Of a stretch of DNA of 64,000 nucleotides, positions 34,181 to 44,121 are shown piece by piece; the stretch's first letter is position 1, and each line of letters begins with the position of its first letter. The notes beneath the pieces were generated by a model. It had not been told where the DNA came from, did not search any database, and saw only the letters and a program-made list of their open reading frames with translations. The position numbers were made by a program, and so were the translations under genes. Source of the stretch: Thermoguttaceae bacterium (GTDB lineage Bacteria > Planctomycetota > Planctomycetia > Pirellulales > Thermoguttaceae); assembly GCA_017405595.1 (NCBI GenBank), contig JAFRAC010000016.1:1-64000 (forward strand), read 5' to 3'.

Positions 34181-35645
34181 ACAGTTCGAGACCCATATCG
34201 ACGTGCGCCAGGTCGGCCGCGTGATCGAAGTGGGCGACGGTATTGCTCAGGTCTACGGGCTGACCGGCGTGATGTCGGGCGAAATGCTCGAGTTCCCCGG
34301 CGGCGTCCGCGGGCTGGCGTTTAACCTCGAAGAGAACAGTGTCGGCGTCATCATCCTCGGCGACTACCTGAAGATTCAGGAAGGGGACGACGTCCGCACC
34401 ACCGGCGAACTTCTCCGTGTGCCGGTCGGCGATGCGGTTCTCGGCCGTGTGATCGACCCGCTCGGCAACCCCCTCGACGGCAAAGGCCCCATCGCGGCGT
34501 CGGAATACCGCTTCGTCGAAGAGAGGGCACCCGGTGTTGCCGACCGCCAGCCGGTCCGCGAATCGCTCCAGACGGGGATCAAGGCGATCGACTCGATGAC
34601 CCCGATCGGGCGCGGTCAGCGCGAGCTGATCATCGGCGACCGGAAAACGGGGAAAACCCAAATCGGCGTCGATACGATCATCAACCAGAAAGGGAAAGAC
34701 GTCAAGTGCTTCTACGTGGCGGTCGGCCAGAAAGACTCGACCGTGGCCGGAATCATCGACACACTCCAGCAGCACGGCGCGATGGAATACACTACCGTGA
34801 TCGTCGCCGGCGCCAGTTCCCCCGCGCCGCTTCAGTATATCGCGCCTTACGCGGGCACTTCGATGGCCGAGTACTTCATGTATAAAGGCCAGCATGCCCT
34901 GATCGTTTACGACGACCTTTCGAAACAGGCGGCCGCCTACCGTGAACTCTCGCTGCTGATGCGCCGCCCGCCGGGGCGCGAGGCGTATCCGGGCGACGTC
35001 TTCTACTGCCACAGCCGTCTGCTCGAACGTTCGGCAAAACTTTCCGACGACTTGGGGGGCGGTTCGCTGACCAGCCTGCCGATCGTCGAAACCCAGGAGG
35101 GCGAAGTTTCCGCCTATATTCCGACGAACGTCATCTCGATTACCGACGGGCAGATCTACCTGCAGCCCGACCTCTTCTTCCGCGGCCAGCGTCCGGCGAT
35201 GAATGTCGGGATCTCGGTTTCCCGCGTCGGCGGTTCGGCGCAGATTCCCGCGATGAAACAGGTTGCCGGCGGCCTTCGCCTCGACCTGGCGGCGTTCCGC
35301 GAACTCGAAGCGTTTGCCCAGCTCGGTTCCGACCTCGACGCCGCCACACAGGCGCGCCTCGACCGCGGCTACGCGATGAACGAGCTCCTGAAACAGGGTG
35401 TCTGCAAACCGCTCGACGTCATCGACGAAATCTTCGTGCTTTATGCCGGCACCCACGGGTTCATCGACGCGATTCCGCTTAAGAAGATCGCCCAGTGGGA
35501 ATCCGATTTCCTCGCCTTCCTGCACGACCGGAAACAGGAGACCTGGAACAAGGTCAACGAAGCGCGGAAACTCAATCCCGAGCTGAACGCCGAAATCGAA
35601 GAGGCGATCAGCGCTTTCAACGAGGAATTCAAAGCGTCTCTCTGA
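34131..35645 (+). CDS. atpA: ATP synthase F1 subunit alpha
   Basis: 504 residues from ATG 34131 with AGGAG 5 bases upstream, inside the end of atpH. Non-catalytic nucleotide-binding subunit. Walker [10 protein letters not shown] (about 169-177), Walker B region [18 protein letters not shown], the arginine-finger region [13 protein letters not shown] and the C-terminal helical domain are complete. Confidence 0.97.
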   Translation: MKFKADEIASVIQKEIEQFETHIDVRQVGRVIEVGDGIAQVYGLTGVMSGEMLEFPGGVRGLAFNLEENSVGVIILGDYLKIQEGDDVRTTGELLRVPVGDAVLGRVIDPLGNPLDGKGPIAASEYRFVEERAPGVADRQPVRESLQTGIKAIDSMTPIGRGQRELIIGDRKTGKTQIGVDTIINQKGKDVKCFYVAVGQKDSTVAGIIDTLQQHGAMEYTTVIVAGASSPAPLQYIAPYAGTSMAEYFMYKGQHALIVYDDLSKQAAAYRELSLLMRRPPGREAYPGDVFYCHSRLLERSAKLSDDLGGGSLTSLPIVETQEGEVSAYIPTNVISITDGQIYLQPDLFFRGQRPAMNVGISVSRVGGSAQIPAMKQVAGGLRLDLAAFRELEAFAQLGSDLDAATQARLDRGYAMNELLKQGVCKPLDVIDEIFVLYAGTHGFIDAIPLKKIAQWESDFLAFLHDRKQETWNKVNEARKLNPELNAEIEEAISAFNEEFKASL

Positions 35646-35711
35646 GTTGGGCGCTCCAAACGGAACGTCTCAAACACGGAGTCCCTGACAGTTTAAAGAA
35701 AAAGCGAATCG

Positions 35712-36596
35712 ATGGCAAAAGCAAGAGCGCTTGACAAACGACGGAAGTCTATCCGGAACATCCGCAAGATTACGCGGACGATGGAACTGGTGGCGACGGC
35801 GCAATTCCGCAAGGCGATGGAACGCGCGGTTTCGGCGGGTGCGTACACCCAGCGGATCGCGGCCATGGTCGCCGATTTGGCGCGCGCCGGCACATCGGTC
35901 TCCCATCCGCTTCTCGAAGAGCGGAAGACGAAAAACGGCGCGGGTCTGCTGATTCTCACAGCGAACCGCGGAATGTGCGGCGGGTACAACTCGTCGATTC
36001 TGCGGCTGGGGCATCGGTGCGCCGACGATCTCAAAGCCGGTTACGAAAAACTTCAGATTCTGATCTCCGGAAAGCGGGGAATCTCCTACGCCAAAGACCG
36101 GGGCATTGAACTGGCCGCCTCGTTCGACCAGTTCAACGACAAGCCGCAGTTCAGCGAAGTGGTGACGATCGCCGATCAGATTCTCGCCGATTACCTGGCG
36201 GGGAAGATCGACCGTTTCGATGTCGCCTACATGAAGTTCCTCTCCGTGTCGAAGCAGGTGCCGGTTGTCGAGACGCTCCTTCCCCTTTCGGAACTGGGCG
36301 GCGAAGCCGAAAGCGAAAGCCCGGCGAAGAAGGGGGCCGAGTACGAGTTCCTTCCTTCCCCCGAGTCGATTCTCGAAGAGATTGTTCCGACCGCGTTCCG
36401 GGTGAAGCTCTTTAAGTGTTTCCTCGACGCCGCCGTGGGCGAACAGATCGCCCGCCGGGTGGCCATGAAGGCGGCGACCGACAATGCCGACTCGATGATC
36501 AGTATTCTGACCACGACCTACAACCGTGCCCGCCAGGGGCAGATCACCAACGAGATCATCGAGGTGGTCAGCGGCGCCAGCGCATTGCAGGGGTAA
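35712..36596 (+). CDS. atpG: ATP synthase F1 subunit gamma
   Basis: 294 residues. Central rotor shaft. N-terminal coiled coil (RRKSIRNIRKITRTMELVA), the catch region RGMCGGYNSSILR and the C-terminal coiled coil (ATDNADSMISILTTTYNRAR...ITNEIIEVVSGA) are all standard. Normal length for the family. Confidence 0.96.
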   Translation: MAKARALDKRRKSIRNIRKITRTMELVATAQFRKAMERAVSAGAYTQRIAAMVADLARAGTSVSHPLLEERKTKNGAGLLILTANRGMCGGYNSSILRLGHRCADDLKAGYEKLQILISGKRGISYAKDRGIELAASFDQFNDKPQFSEVVTIADQILADYLAGKIDRFDVAYMKFLSVSKQVPVVETLLPLSELGGEAESESPAKKGAEYEFLPSPESILEEIVPTAFRVKLFKCFLDAAVGEQIARRVAMKAATDNADSMISILTTTYNRARQGQITNEIIEVVSGASALQG

Positions 36597-36660
36597 TCTT
36601 TGCGGGCGCGAAAGCCGGTTTCCACACCGTTTCACAAAACAAATTTCCATCACAGGTTAA

Positions 36661-38145
<1,485 letters not shown>

Positions 38146-38184
38146 TTTTTCCGTCAACGAATCTTACCGCAAACGAGAACGACG

Positions 38185-38583
38185 ATGAAGTGTATAGTTG
38201 TTACACCCGAAAAGACCGAAATCGACCAGGACGCCTCTTTTGTGGTCGCCCCGCTCTATGACGGCGAGTACGGAATCGGCCAGGGCCATACTCCGGTCGT
38301 TGCCCGGATCGGTGCCGGTGAGCTGAGAATCACCGCTCCCGACGGTGCCAAGAGCGTGTTCTTCATTGAAGGCGGTTTTCTGGAATCGTCGGGCGACGTT
38401 GTCTCGATCCTGACCAACCGGGTTCTCACTCCCGACGAGGTGACGCTCGAGAAGGCCGAGGCCGATCTGGCCAGCGCGCAGGCGCTCGAGCAGACGACCG
38501 CCGAGCTCTTCGCCCAGAAAGAGAAGGCTGTCCGCACCGCCCGCGGAATGGCCGCCGCCGCTCGGAAATGGGGTAAAAAATAA
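38185..38583 (+). CDS. atpC: ATP synthase F1 subunit epsilon
   Basis: 132 residues. N-terminal beta sandwich (VVTPEKTEIDQDASFVVAP, GHTPVVARIGAGELRI) and a C-terminal two-helix part rich in Glu/Ala that can inhibit ATP hydrolysis. Last gene of the operon. Confidence 0.93.
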   Translation: MKCIVVTPEKTEIDQDASFVVAPLYDGEYGIGQGHTPVVARIGAGELRITAPDGAKSVFFIEGGFLESSGDVVSILTNRVLTPDEVTLEKAEADLASAQALEQTTAELFAQKEKAVRTARGMAAAARKWGKK

Positions 38584-38661
38584 CGGGTTTGCCGATTTCC
38601 ATTCGGCGTTTTTCCCGCACGCCGTCCCCTTCGCCGGGGCGCCTTTGCCGGGAACCGGAAC

Positions 38662-38700
38662 GAACAAAAAAGGGAAGCTTCGGCTTCCCTTTTTTTGTTC
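38662..38700 (+). terminator. ATP synthase operon terminator
   Basis: Stem of about 17 bp (38662-38678 with 38683-38700, one-base mismatch in the A/T part) capped by the stable TTCG tetraloop and including a T7 run. Also works on the minus strand. Confidence 0.95.
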
Positions 38701-38948
38701 GGCCGTTTCCCTTTTTTGGGGCTCCCTTATAACTTCTCTTATTGTCACATCCGTTTCATCTTTCCTTTGATTTGAGCGTGCCCGGCCGTGTGCCGATTTA
38801 TCTTAGGGGGGAGTGCCGCCCTTTGCGCCCGGCAGCCGGCCGCCGTTGTCTGCCTTCGCGCGTGTGCGTACTCTTTTTCCGAACCGGGGCGCGGTTTCGT
38901 CCCGTGTCCCTTGGTTTTGATTGCGCGTTGACAAGTGTAGAGTGATCC
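38701..38948. other. Intergenic region before the sigma factor
   Basis: 248 bases with no recognised gene or RNA. A TTGACA at 38928-38933 is too close to the GTG start at 38949 to serve as its -35. Confidence 0.4.
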
Positions 38949-39806
38949 GTGGCGTCCTCGAGAAGAAAAGCTGACCGTTCCGATTCTTCCGTTCAGTCTC
39001 CCCTTGAGACCTATCTGCGGGAAATCAACGACACGCCGCTTTTGACAGCCGCCGAGGAATACGACCTGGCGGTGGAGGTGACCGAAGGTTCCCCGGAAGC
39101 GCGCGAGAAGATGATCCGCGCGAACCTCCGTTTGGTGGTCAATATCGCCCGCTCTTACACCGGAAAAGGGCTCTCGTTTCAGGATCTGATCGAAGAGGGG
39201 AACCTGGGGCTCCTGCGCGCGGTCGAGGGGTTCGATCCGACCATGGGAACCCGCTTTTCGACCTATGCCAGTTACTGGATCAAACAGTCGATCAAACGGG
39301 CGCTGATCAACTGCGCCAAGGCGATTCGGATTCCGGCGTATATGGTCGAGATCCTCTCGAAATGGCGCAAGGCCACCGCCCGCCTGACCGACGAACTCGG
39401 ACGCGCTCCGACCCAGGACGAGATCATTCACCGGCTGGGGATCCCCCGGAAAAAGCTTCCGATCATCAAAAAGGCGATCATGATCTACAACCTGACGCCC
39501 CAGAGCGAACTGGGCGAGTCGGGGTGGTCTCTCGACGAGACGATCAGCGATGAACGGACGCGTACGCCCGACGAGGAGACGGTCGACAGCGACAACCTGA
39601 AATTCGTGATGGACCAGCTCGAGAAGATGGATCCGCGCGAATCGGCGGTGCTGAAGATGCGGTTCGGTATCGGCCAGTACGCTCCCAAAACCCTGAAAGA
39701 GGTCGGCGCCGCACTCGGCCTGACGCGGGAAAGAGTCCGCCAGATCGAGACCGACGCGCTGACCCGTTTGGGCGAAATGCTTGACGGAACCTATCGCGCC
39801 CGATAG
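38949..39806 (+). CDS. Sigma-70 family RNA polymerase sigma factor (RpoD/RpoS-like)
   Basis: 285 residues, no region 1.1. Region 1.2 (LETYLREINDTPLLTAAEE), region 2 (RANLRLVVNIARSYTGKGL, FDPTMGTRFSTYASYWIKQS, AIRIPAYMVE), region 3 and region 4 with the helix-turn-helix (TLKEVGAALGLTRERVRQIE) are all present. Length and the lack of 1.1 fit a group 2 factor or the short primary factor of planctomycetes. Start GTG 38949. Followed 21 bases later by the S41 protease, likely co-transcribed. Confidence 0.88.
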   Translation: MASSRRKADRSDSSVQSPLETYLREINDTPLLTAAEEYDLAVEVTEGSPEAREKMIRANLRLVVNIARSYTGKGLSFQDLIEEGNLGLLRAVEGFDPTMGTRFSTYASYWIKQSIKRALINCAKAIRIPAYMVEILSKWRKATARLTDELGRAPTQDEIIHRLGIPRKKLPIIKKAIMIYNLTPQSELGESGWSLDETISDERTRTPDEETVDSDNLKFVMDQLEKMDPRESAVLKMRFGIGQYAPKTLKEVGAALGLTRERVRQIETDALTRLGEMLDGTYRAR

Positions 39807-39827
39807 GGGGGGAGGGGAACGTCGGCC

Positions 39828-41339
39828 GTGACCTGGCGCCATTACTTCTGTTTTGTGCTTGTGGTTCTTCTGGCGGGGCTCGCCGCCCGCTTTTCCCCGG
39901 ACGAACGTCTGCTCAGCTCGGTCATCAATTCGGTTCAGCGGGATTCCCTGGAAGAGGTCAGCAGCCGTGAACTGGTCGAAGGGGCCATCAGCGGACTGCT
40001 GGAGCGTTCCCCCTATTACCCTTATACCGTCTATGTTCCCCCGGAGGAACAGAAGGAATTCGAAGACGAGATGGAGGGGGTTTTTTCCGGAATCGGAATC
40101 CACAACATGGCGGTGGACGAGGCGAGCGGCGAACTTTGGTTCTCCCCGTTTTACGGCTCTCCGGCATGGGAGGTGGGATTGCGGTTCGGAGACCGGATCG
40201 TGGCGGTCGAGGGGGAGAAGGCCGAGGGGCACACGCTCTATGAAATCGTCAGTCTCATTCACGGTGAAGAGGGAACCCCGGTCTCGCTGACCGTGCGCAG
40301 CCGCGCCTCGATCGTATCGGCCTACCATGTCCCGGACGCCGGGCCGGGTTCGCCGTCCGGGACCGAAAACGATGCCGAACCGGCCGACCGGCCCGAAGGG
40401 GAAAACGGCGGGGAACCCGGCGCGGTCCGCGAGGTGAGCATTACACGTTCGGCGGTTCACGAAAGCACCCTTTCCGGCTTCCGGCGCGGCGAAGACGGAG
40501 AGTGGATCTGGACACTCGACGATCATCCCGAAATCGGCTACGTCCATCTGGAACAGTTCAACGAAGAGGCTCCCGCGCTGTGGGAAAAGGCGTTCGAGGA
40601 GCTCGAAAAGAAGGGCATTTCGGCGCTGATTCTCGACCTGCGCGGGAATCCGGGCGGGCTTCTCGAAGACGCGGTTTCTCTTTCATCCTGCTTTTTGCCG
40701 GAAGGGGAGGAAATTTCGACCGTTCGAAGGCGGGGCGGTGTGGTTGAGGATCGCCTGGAATCCAAGGGGGGGAAGAAGTACGACTGGCCCATCGCGGTGC
40801 TGATCGACCACGACAGCGCCAGCGCTTCCGAGATGGTGTCGGGCGCGCTGGCCGACCATCATCGGGCGACGCTGGTCGGAACCCGTTCGTATGGAAAAGG
40901 GACGGTTCAGAAAATCATCGAGCTTCCGCGCAATCTGGGGCTGATCCGGCTGACGAGCGCCTCGTTCTTTCGGCCGAACGGCGAGCCGTTCCACCGGATG
41001 CAGGACGCGGACGAAGATGACGTGTGGGGAATTTCCCCCGACCCGGAAAACCTGATCGAGCCCGACGATTACCAGATGAACGCGGCAGCCCTGTTCGCCG
41101 ATCTGCGCTCCTATCCCCCCGCCGAAGACGATCCGCCGGCCGGGGATCTCGTCCGGCTGATCTTCGACCGCGCGCGGAAACGCGACCTTATCCGCGGAGA
41201 TGAGGGTGAGGTGATCGCCGAGACGGAATGTGATTTCGCGACGCCGTCGACCGCCGACCCGCAATTCCAACGGGCGCTCGAAATTCTTCTTGCCGGGGAA
41301 GGGGATCAGAGTGAAAAGAGTGAAGGGGACGCCCCTTAA
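39828..41339 (+). CDS. S41 C-terminal processing peptidase
   Basis: 503 residues. A membrane-anchoring or signal helix at the N-terminus (YFCFVLVVLLAGLAA), a PDZ domain (about residues 75-160, SGIGIHNMAV...GDRIVAVEGEKA) and the protease domain with catalytic Ser in DSASASEM (about 330) and Lys in YGKGTVQ (about 358). Degrades or trims proteins in the periplasm, recognising C-termini through the PDZ. A disordered acidic insert lies after the PDZ (EPADRPEGENGGEP). Confidence 0.9.
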   Translation: MTWRHYFCFVLVVLLAGLAARFSPDERLLSSVINSVQRDSLEEVSSRELVEGAISGLLERSPYYPYTVYVPPEEQKEFEDEMEGVFSGIGIHNMAVDEASGELWFSPFYGSPAWEVGLRFGDRIVAVEGEKAEGHTLYEIVSLIHGEEGTPVSLTVRSRASIVSAYHVPDAGPGSPSGTENDAEPADRPEGENGGEPGAVREVSITRSAVHESTLSGFRRGEDGEWIWTLDDHPEIGYVHLEQFNEEAPALWEKAFEELEKKGISALILDLRGNPGGLLEDAVSLSSCFLPEGEEISTVRRRGGVVEDRLESKGGKKYDWPIAVLIDHDSASASEMVSGALADHHRATLVGTRSYGKGTVQKIIELPRNLGLIRLTSASFFRPNGEPFHRMQDADEDDVWGISPDPENLIEPDDYQMNAAALFADLRSYPPAEDDPPAGDLVRLIFDRARKRDLIRGDEGEVIAETECDFATPSTADPQFQRALEILLAGEGDQSEKSEGDAP

Positions 41340-41360
41340 AGGCGCCGCTTTTTCCTGAAC

Positions 41361-41642
41361 TTATCGTTTCGGCTGCGGCACGGCGAACCGGTGTATGTTC
41401 CCTTCGGCATCGGTCGATTCGGCGGGGGCGAAACCGTTCGGGTCTCCGAAAAGGGTCGTTTCGCCGTTTTTCGTTTCAGGCGGCGCGGTTGTCATCTGCC
41501 TGTTGAGCCGGGGAAGAATGAAAAGCGCGATGATCAGGACGATGATCGGGTAGATCCAGGTGCGCGGACTGAGCAGATGCCGGCAGACGATTTTCCACAT
41601 CGGGAGATCTTCCATCGGTTCGTTCGGATTTCGGTCGGTCAT
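41361..41642 (-). CDS. Small single-pass membrane protein, unknown
   Basis: 93 residues. A soluble N-terminus, one transmembrane helix (TWIYPIIVLIIALFIL) and a polar C-terminus. No family recognised. Six bases after the hydrolase gene, with AAAGGT upstream of the start, so the third member of a minus-strand operon (42754 to 41361). Convergent with the S41 protease. Confidence 0.65.
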   Translation of the reverse strand: MTDRNPNEPMEDLPMWKIVCRHLLSPRTWIYPIIVLIIALFILPRLNRQMTTAPPETKNGETTLFGDPNGFAPAESTDAEGNIHRFAVPQPKR

Positions 41643-41648
41643 GGCGGA

Positions 41649-42557
41649 TTACCTTTCTTCGCCCGGGTTCTTTTCGGCCGGTGTTTCGGTGTGCGCTTCG
41701 AGCCAGCCGAGGATGTCGTCCCAGGCTGTTTGGGACCCCTCCTCATGAAGGAGATCGTGCCCGAACCGCGGGTAGAGTTTCAGCGTTTTGTCGGGCGACG
41801 CCGTGTTTTGGTAAAACTGTTCGGCTCCCGGAGGGTGAACGATCTGGTCGGCCTGCCCCTGGCAGATGAGGATCGGGGAGGTGATTTTCGGCGCGCACCG
41901 GCGGTTGTATTTCAGCGCCTTGACGTTTTCGGCGCCGAACCGGACGGTCATCCTTTCGCGGCAGACGTACGGGTCGTTTCGGAACTCTTCACGCGTCTTC
42001 TTCGAAACCGCCAGTCCGCCGATCCCCGGTTTGAGGAACCGGAGTTTCGGGATCAGGATATCGAAAAGCGGGGCGAAAAAGCGGAGGGTCGGGTAGAGAT
42101 ACGGGTTCGTTCTGATCGCCGCGGCGATCAGGATCGTTCCGGCGAAATTCGGGATTTCGTTCTGCAGACGCACCGCCGAGCGGATCACGGTCCCGCCCCC
42201 CATGCTCATTCCGGCAATGAAAACGGGCCGGGAGGGGAACTGCGCCGCGCCCGCCCGGACAAAAGCGCAGAAATCGCCGACGAAATCGTCGAACGACCGG
42301 ACCCAGAGCCGGGGGCCGTCGGACCGGCCGTGTCCCCGCTGGTCGATGGCGTAGACGTCGAACCCGTGCGCGGCAAGGTATCGGCCCCAATCTTCGTAAC
42401 GGCCGCTGTGTTCGATCATGCCGTGGACAAAAAAGACGATCCCGCGGGGGGGATTTTCGCTGAACCACTGATGAACAAAAAGGGAGAAGGAGTCGGAAAG
42501 GTAAAAACGGTTCTCTTTAACGAAGGAAAGCTCTTTCGGCGGCGCCGTTTCGTTCAT
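41649..42557 (-). CDS. Alpha/beta hydrolase, monoglyceride lipase / lysophospholipase type
   Basis: 302 residues. FVHGMIEHSGRY oxyanion region, DQRGHGRSDGPR, nucleophile elbow GMSMGGG, the Asp in ILICQGQADQIV, and His in FGHDLLHEE complete the triad. The family (serine aminopeptidase S33 / monoacylglycerol lipase) cleaves monoacylglycerols or lysophospholipids. No signal peptide. Its ATG overlaps the stop of the upstream 65-residue gene (TAATG). Confidence 0.9.
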   Translation of the reverse strand: MNETAPPKELSFVKENRFYLSDSFSLFVHQWFSENPPRGIVFFVHGMIEHSGRYEDWGRYLAAHGFDVYAIDQRGHGRSDGPRLWVRSFDDFVGDFCAFVRAGAAQFPSRPVFIAGMSMGGGTVIRSAVRLQNEIPNFAGTILIAAAIRTNPYLYPTLRFFAPLFDILIPKLRFLKPGIGGLAVSKKTREEFRNDPYVCRERMTVRFGAENVKALKYNRRCAPKITSPILICQGQADQIVHPPGAEQFYQNTASPDKTLKLYPRFGHDLLHEEGSQTAWDDILGWLEAHTETPAEKNPGEER

Positions 42558-42754
42558 TAGGGGTCTTCCTTAGGATCGGTTGAGCCGAGGAGCGCTTCTT
42601 CCCCTTCGGCGGAGTCGGTCATGGACTCTTCCCCCTCTTCGGGTTTGGTCCACTGGTCGAGAACCTCGGTGATCCGGCGGTCGAGTTCGTCGATCTTATC
42701 GAACAGGGTTTGATGTTCCTTTTCCAGCTTTTCAAAGAGAGACGCTTTTGCCAT
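42557..42754 (-). CDS. Small coiled-coil protein, unknown
   Basis: 65 residues. The first 40 form a charged helix (LFEKLEKEHQTLFDKIDELDRR), the rest is acidic and disordered. No family recognised. Supported by the one-base stop/start overlap with the lipase gene and by the promoter 30 bases upstream, though the ribosome site is poor. Confidence 0.55.
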   Translation of the reverse strand: MAKASLFEKLEKEHQTLFDKIDELDRRITEVLDQWTKPEEGEESMTDSAEGEEALLGSTDPKEDP

Positions 42755-42784
42755 AGACGCCGCCGTGATCGATTCTCGTTATCT

Positions 42785-42813
42785 ATTTTACCGATTTTGA
42801 TTTTCTTTGCCAA
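42785..42813 (-). promoter_or_regulatory. Promoter for the lipase operon
   Basis: Minus strand TTGGCA (42813-42808), 17-base spacer, TAAAAT (42790-42785). Confidence 0.7.
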
Positions 42814-42821
42814 TGACGGAG

Positions 42822-42862
42822 CGGAGCCTGTCCCGCCGTCGGGGGGCGGGAACAGGCTCCGG
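42822..42862. other. GC-rich hairpin in divergent intergenic region
   Basis: GGAGCCTGTCCCGCC pairs with GGCGGGAACAGGCTCC with one bulged base. There is no T run on either side, and it lies upstream of both flanking genes, so it is not a normal terminator. Purpose unknown. Confidence 0.5.
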
Positions 42863-42987
42863 CTCTTTAGAGAATCGGCCGAAACCGGCGGTGCGGGGAA
42901 TCATTCTCCCGGGATCGGTACAAGCCTCATATCTAAAAAAACGCGCATTTCATCAAAATTTTCCCGTTTTCCGCCTTCCCCCCCGGA

Positions 42988-43015
42988 TAGACAAATTTTT
43001 TTTGTCGGTTATGAT
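42988..43015 (+). promoter_or_regulatory. Probable rpsU promoter
   Basis: TAGACA (42988-42993), 16-base spacer, TATGAT (43010-43015); the spacer contains the palindrome-like TTTTTTTTGTC pairing with GACAAA. A second -10-like TATATT lies at 43028. Confidence 0.45.
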
Positions 43016-43081
43016 GAGGCTACTTGGTATATTCTAAGGAGAGAAGTTCTATCTAACGATAACTAAGAAAGGTGGTTTGTT

Positions 43082-43282
43082 TTGGTCGTTAAGCTAACCC
43101 TTCGTGAAAAAGAAACAATTCAGGATGCCGTTCGCCGTTTCCGCAAGCTCGTGGAACGGAGCGGAATCAAAAAAGAGATGCGCCGCCGCGAAAACTACGA
43201 GAAGCCGAGCGAAATCAAACGCCGTGCCCGCCTTCGCGCCGCCCGCCGCGCTTACCGCGCCGCCAAGCTGGCCGCTCACTAA
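43082..43282 (+). CDS. rpsU: 30S ribosomal protein S21
   Basis: 66 residues from TTG 43082, with AAAGGTGG about 8 bases upstream. The S21 core is clear ([30 protein letters not shown]), followed by a basic helical tail ([18 protein letters not shown]). S21 binds near the anti-Shine-Dalgarno end of 16S rRNA and aids initiation. Ends at an intrinsic terminator. Confidence 0.93.
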   Translation: MVVKLTLREKETIQDAVRRFRKLVERSGIKKEMRRRENYEKPSEIKRRARLRAARRAYRAAKLAAH

Positions 43283-43354
43283 GATATTTCCTGTTTCAAG
43301 CCGTTGTTCGCGTGCCGTCCTCTTTCCGCCGGCACGCGCTCCTTTTTTAGAAGT

Positions 43355-43383
43355 GGTTAAGGTTTTTCCTTAACCCTTTTTTT
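43355..43383 (+). terminator. rpsU terminator
   Basis: GGTTAAGG (43355-43362) pairs with CCTTAACC (43368-43375) around T5, followed by T7. Confidence 0.92.
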
Positions 43384-43428
43384 GTTAATAGCGGGGCTCT
43401 TCCCGCGCCGCTTCTGAGGTTGTTGTCC

Positions 43429-43842
43429 ATGCTGCGCCGTCGGGATCAGGTCACGCTCGGAGTCCTTTGCTCGCTCGCGTTTATGATCGCGCTGGGGCAT
43501 ATCGCGCGGCAGCAGCCGCTGCCGAAAGAGACTGCGGTCTTTCCGGACTACGCGTTCATACTGACCGGGGCCGAACGCGCCGCAATCGAACAGGCGCAGG
43601 CCGACGGCACTTATGCCGTCCCGCTGCGGTACGAGTCGGATTACCGGTACATGGTCGATCTGAACAGCGCCGGCAAAGACGAGCTTTGCGTCCTGCCCGA
43701 AATCGGCCCGGCCCTCGCCCAGCGCATCCTCGATTACCGCGCCGAACACGGCCCGTTCCGCTCCTGCGAAGATCTGATGAACGTGAAAGGAATCGGCGAA
43801 AAGAAGTTCGCGAAAATCCGGCCTTATCTTAAAGAGATCTGA
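43429..43842 (+). CDS. ComEA-like helix-hairpin-helix protein
   Basis: 137 residues from ATG 43429 with GAGG 9 bases before. One N-terminal membrane helix (VTLGVLCSLAFMIALGHI), then a linker and a C-terminal ComEA-type HhH domain (VDLNSAGKDELCVLPEIGPALAQRILDYR, in two halves, and LMNVKGIGEKKFAKI). Such membrane-bound DNA-binding domains act in DNA uptake for competence; no other com genes are adjacent, though YifB/ComM lies at 57364. Confidence 0.82.
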   Translation: MLRRRDQVTLGVLCSLAFMIALGHIARQQPLPKETAVFPDYAFILTGAERAAIEQAQADGTYAVPLRYESDYRYMVDLNSAGKDELCVLPEIGPALAQRILDYRAEHGPFRSCEDLMNVKGIGEKKFAKIRPYLKEI

Positions 43843-43977
43843 AAAGGGGAACCGCCGGTCCGGGGCCTGCGGGCAGGGAGAGAATTTTCCTTTATCCCCA
43901 CTAACCTTCGGCGCCGATTGCGCCACAGTCGATGAAATTCCGGCCGTCCCCTTCTTTTTAAAATTTGAAATCTAATA

Positions 43978-44004
43978 TTGACAAAATGGGGGGGGGGGTA
44001 TAAA
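43978..44004 (+). promoter_or_regulatory. Promoter with poly-G spacer, probable phase-variable switch
   Basis: Consensus TTGACA (43978-43983) and TATAAA (43999-44004) are separated by only 15 bases, 11 of them the G run. About 110 bases upstream of the surface-protein start, which has AAAGGAG. Change in G number would move spacing toward or away from the optimum of 17. Confidence 0.72.
43988..43998 (+). repeat. 11-base poly-G tract
   Basis: Uninterrupted G11 filling the -35/-10 spacer of the promoter of the gene at 44122. Confidence 0.92.
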
Positions 44005-44121
44005 TAGACAAACCTTCCCGGTTTTGCTTTGTTTTGCCGCCGAAGAGAATATTGTTCGGCGTTGTTTTGAATTGTCGTTCTGACGTTTCGTTTTCTCGAT
44101 CCATCGCAAAGGAGTCCCTTT

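Noticed and set aside
38928..38933. TTGACA as -35 of the sigma factor promoter
   Set aside because: Only 15 bases remain before the GTG start, leaving no room for a -10 and a leader.
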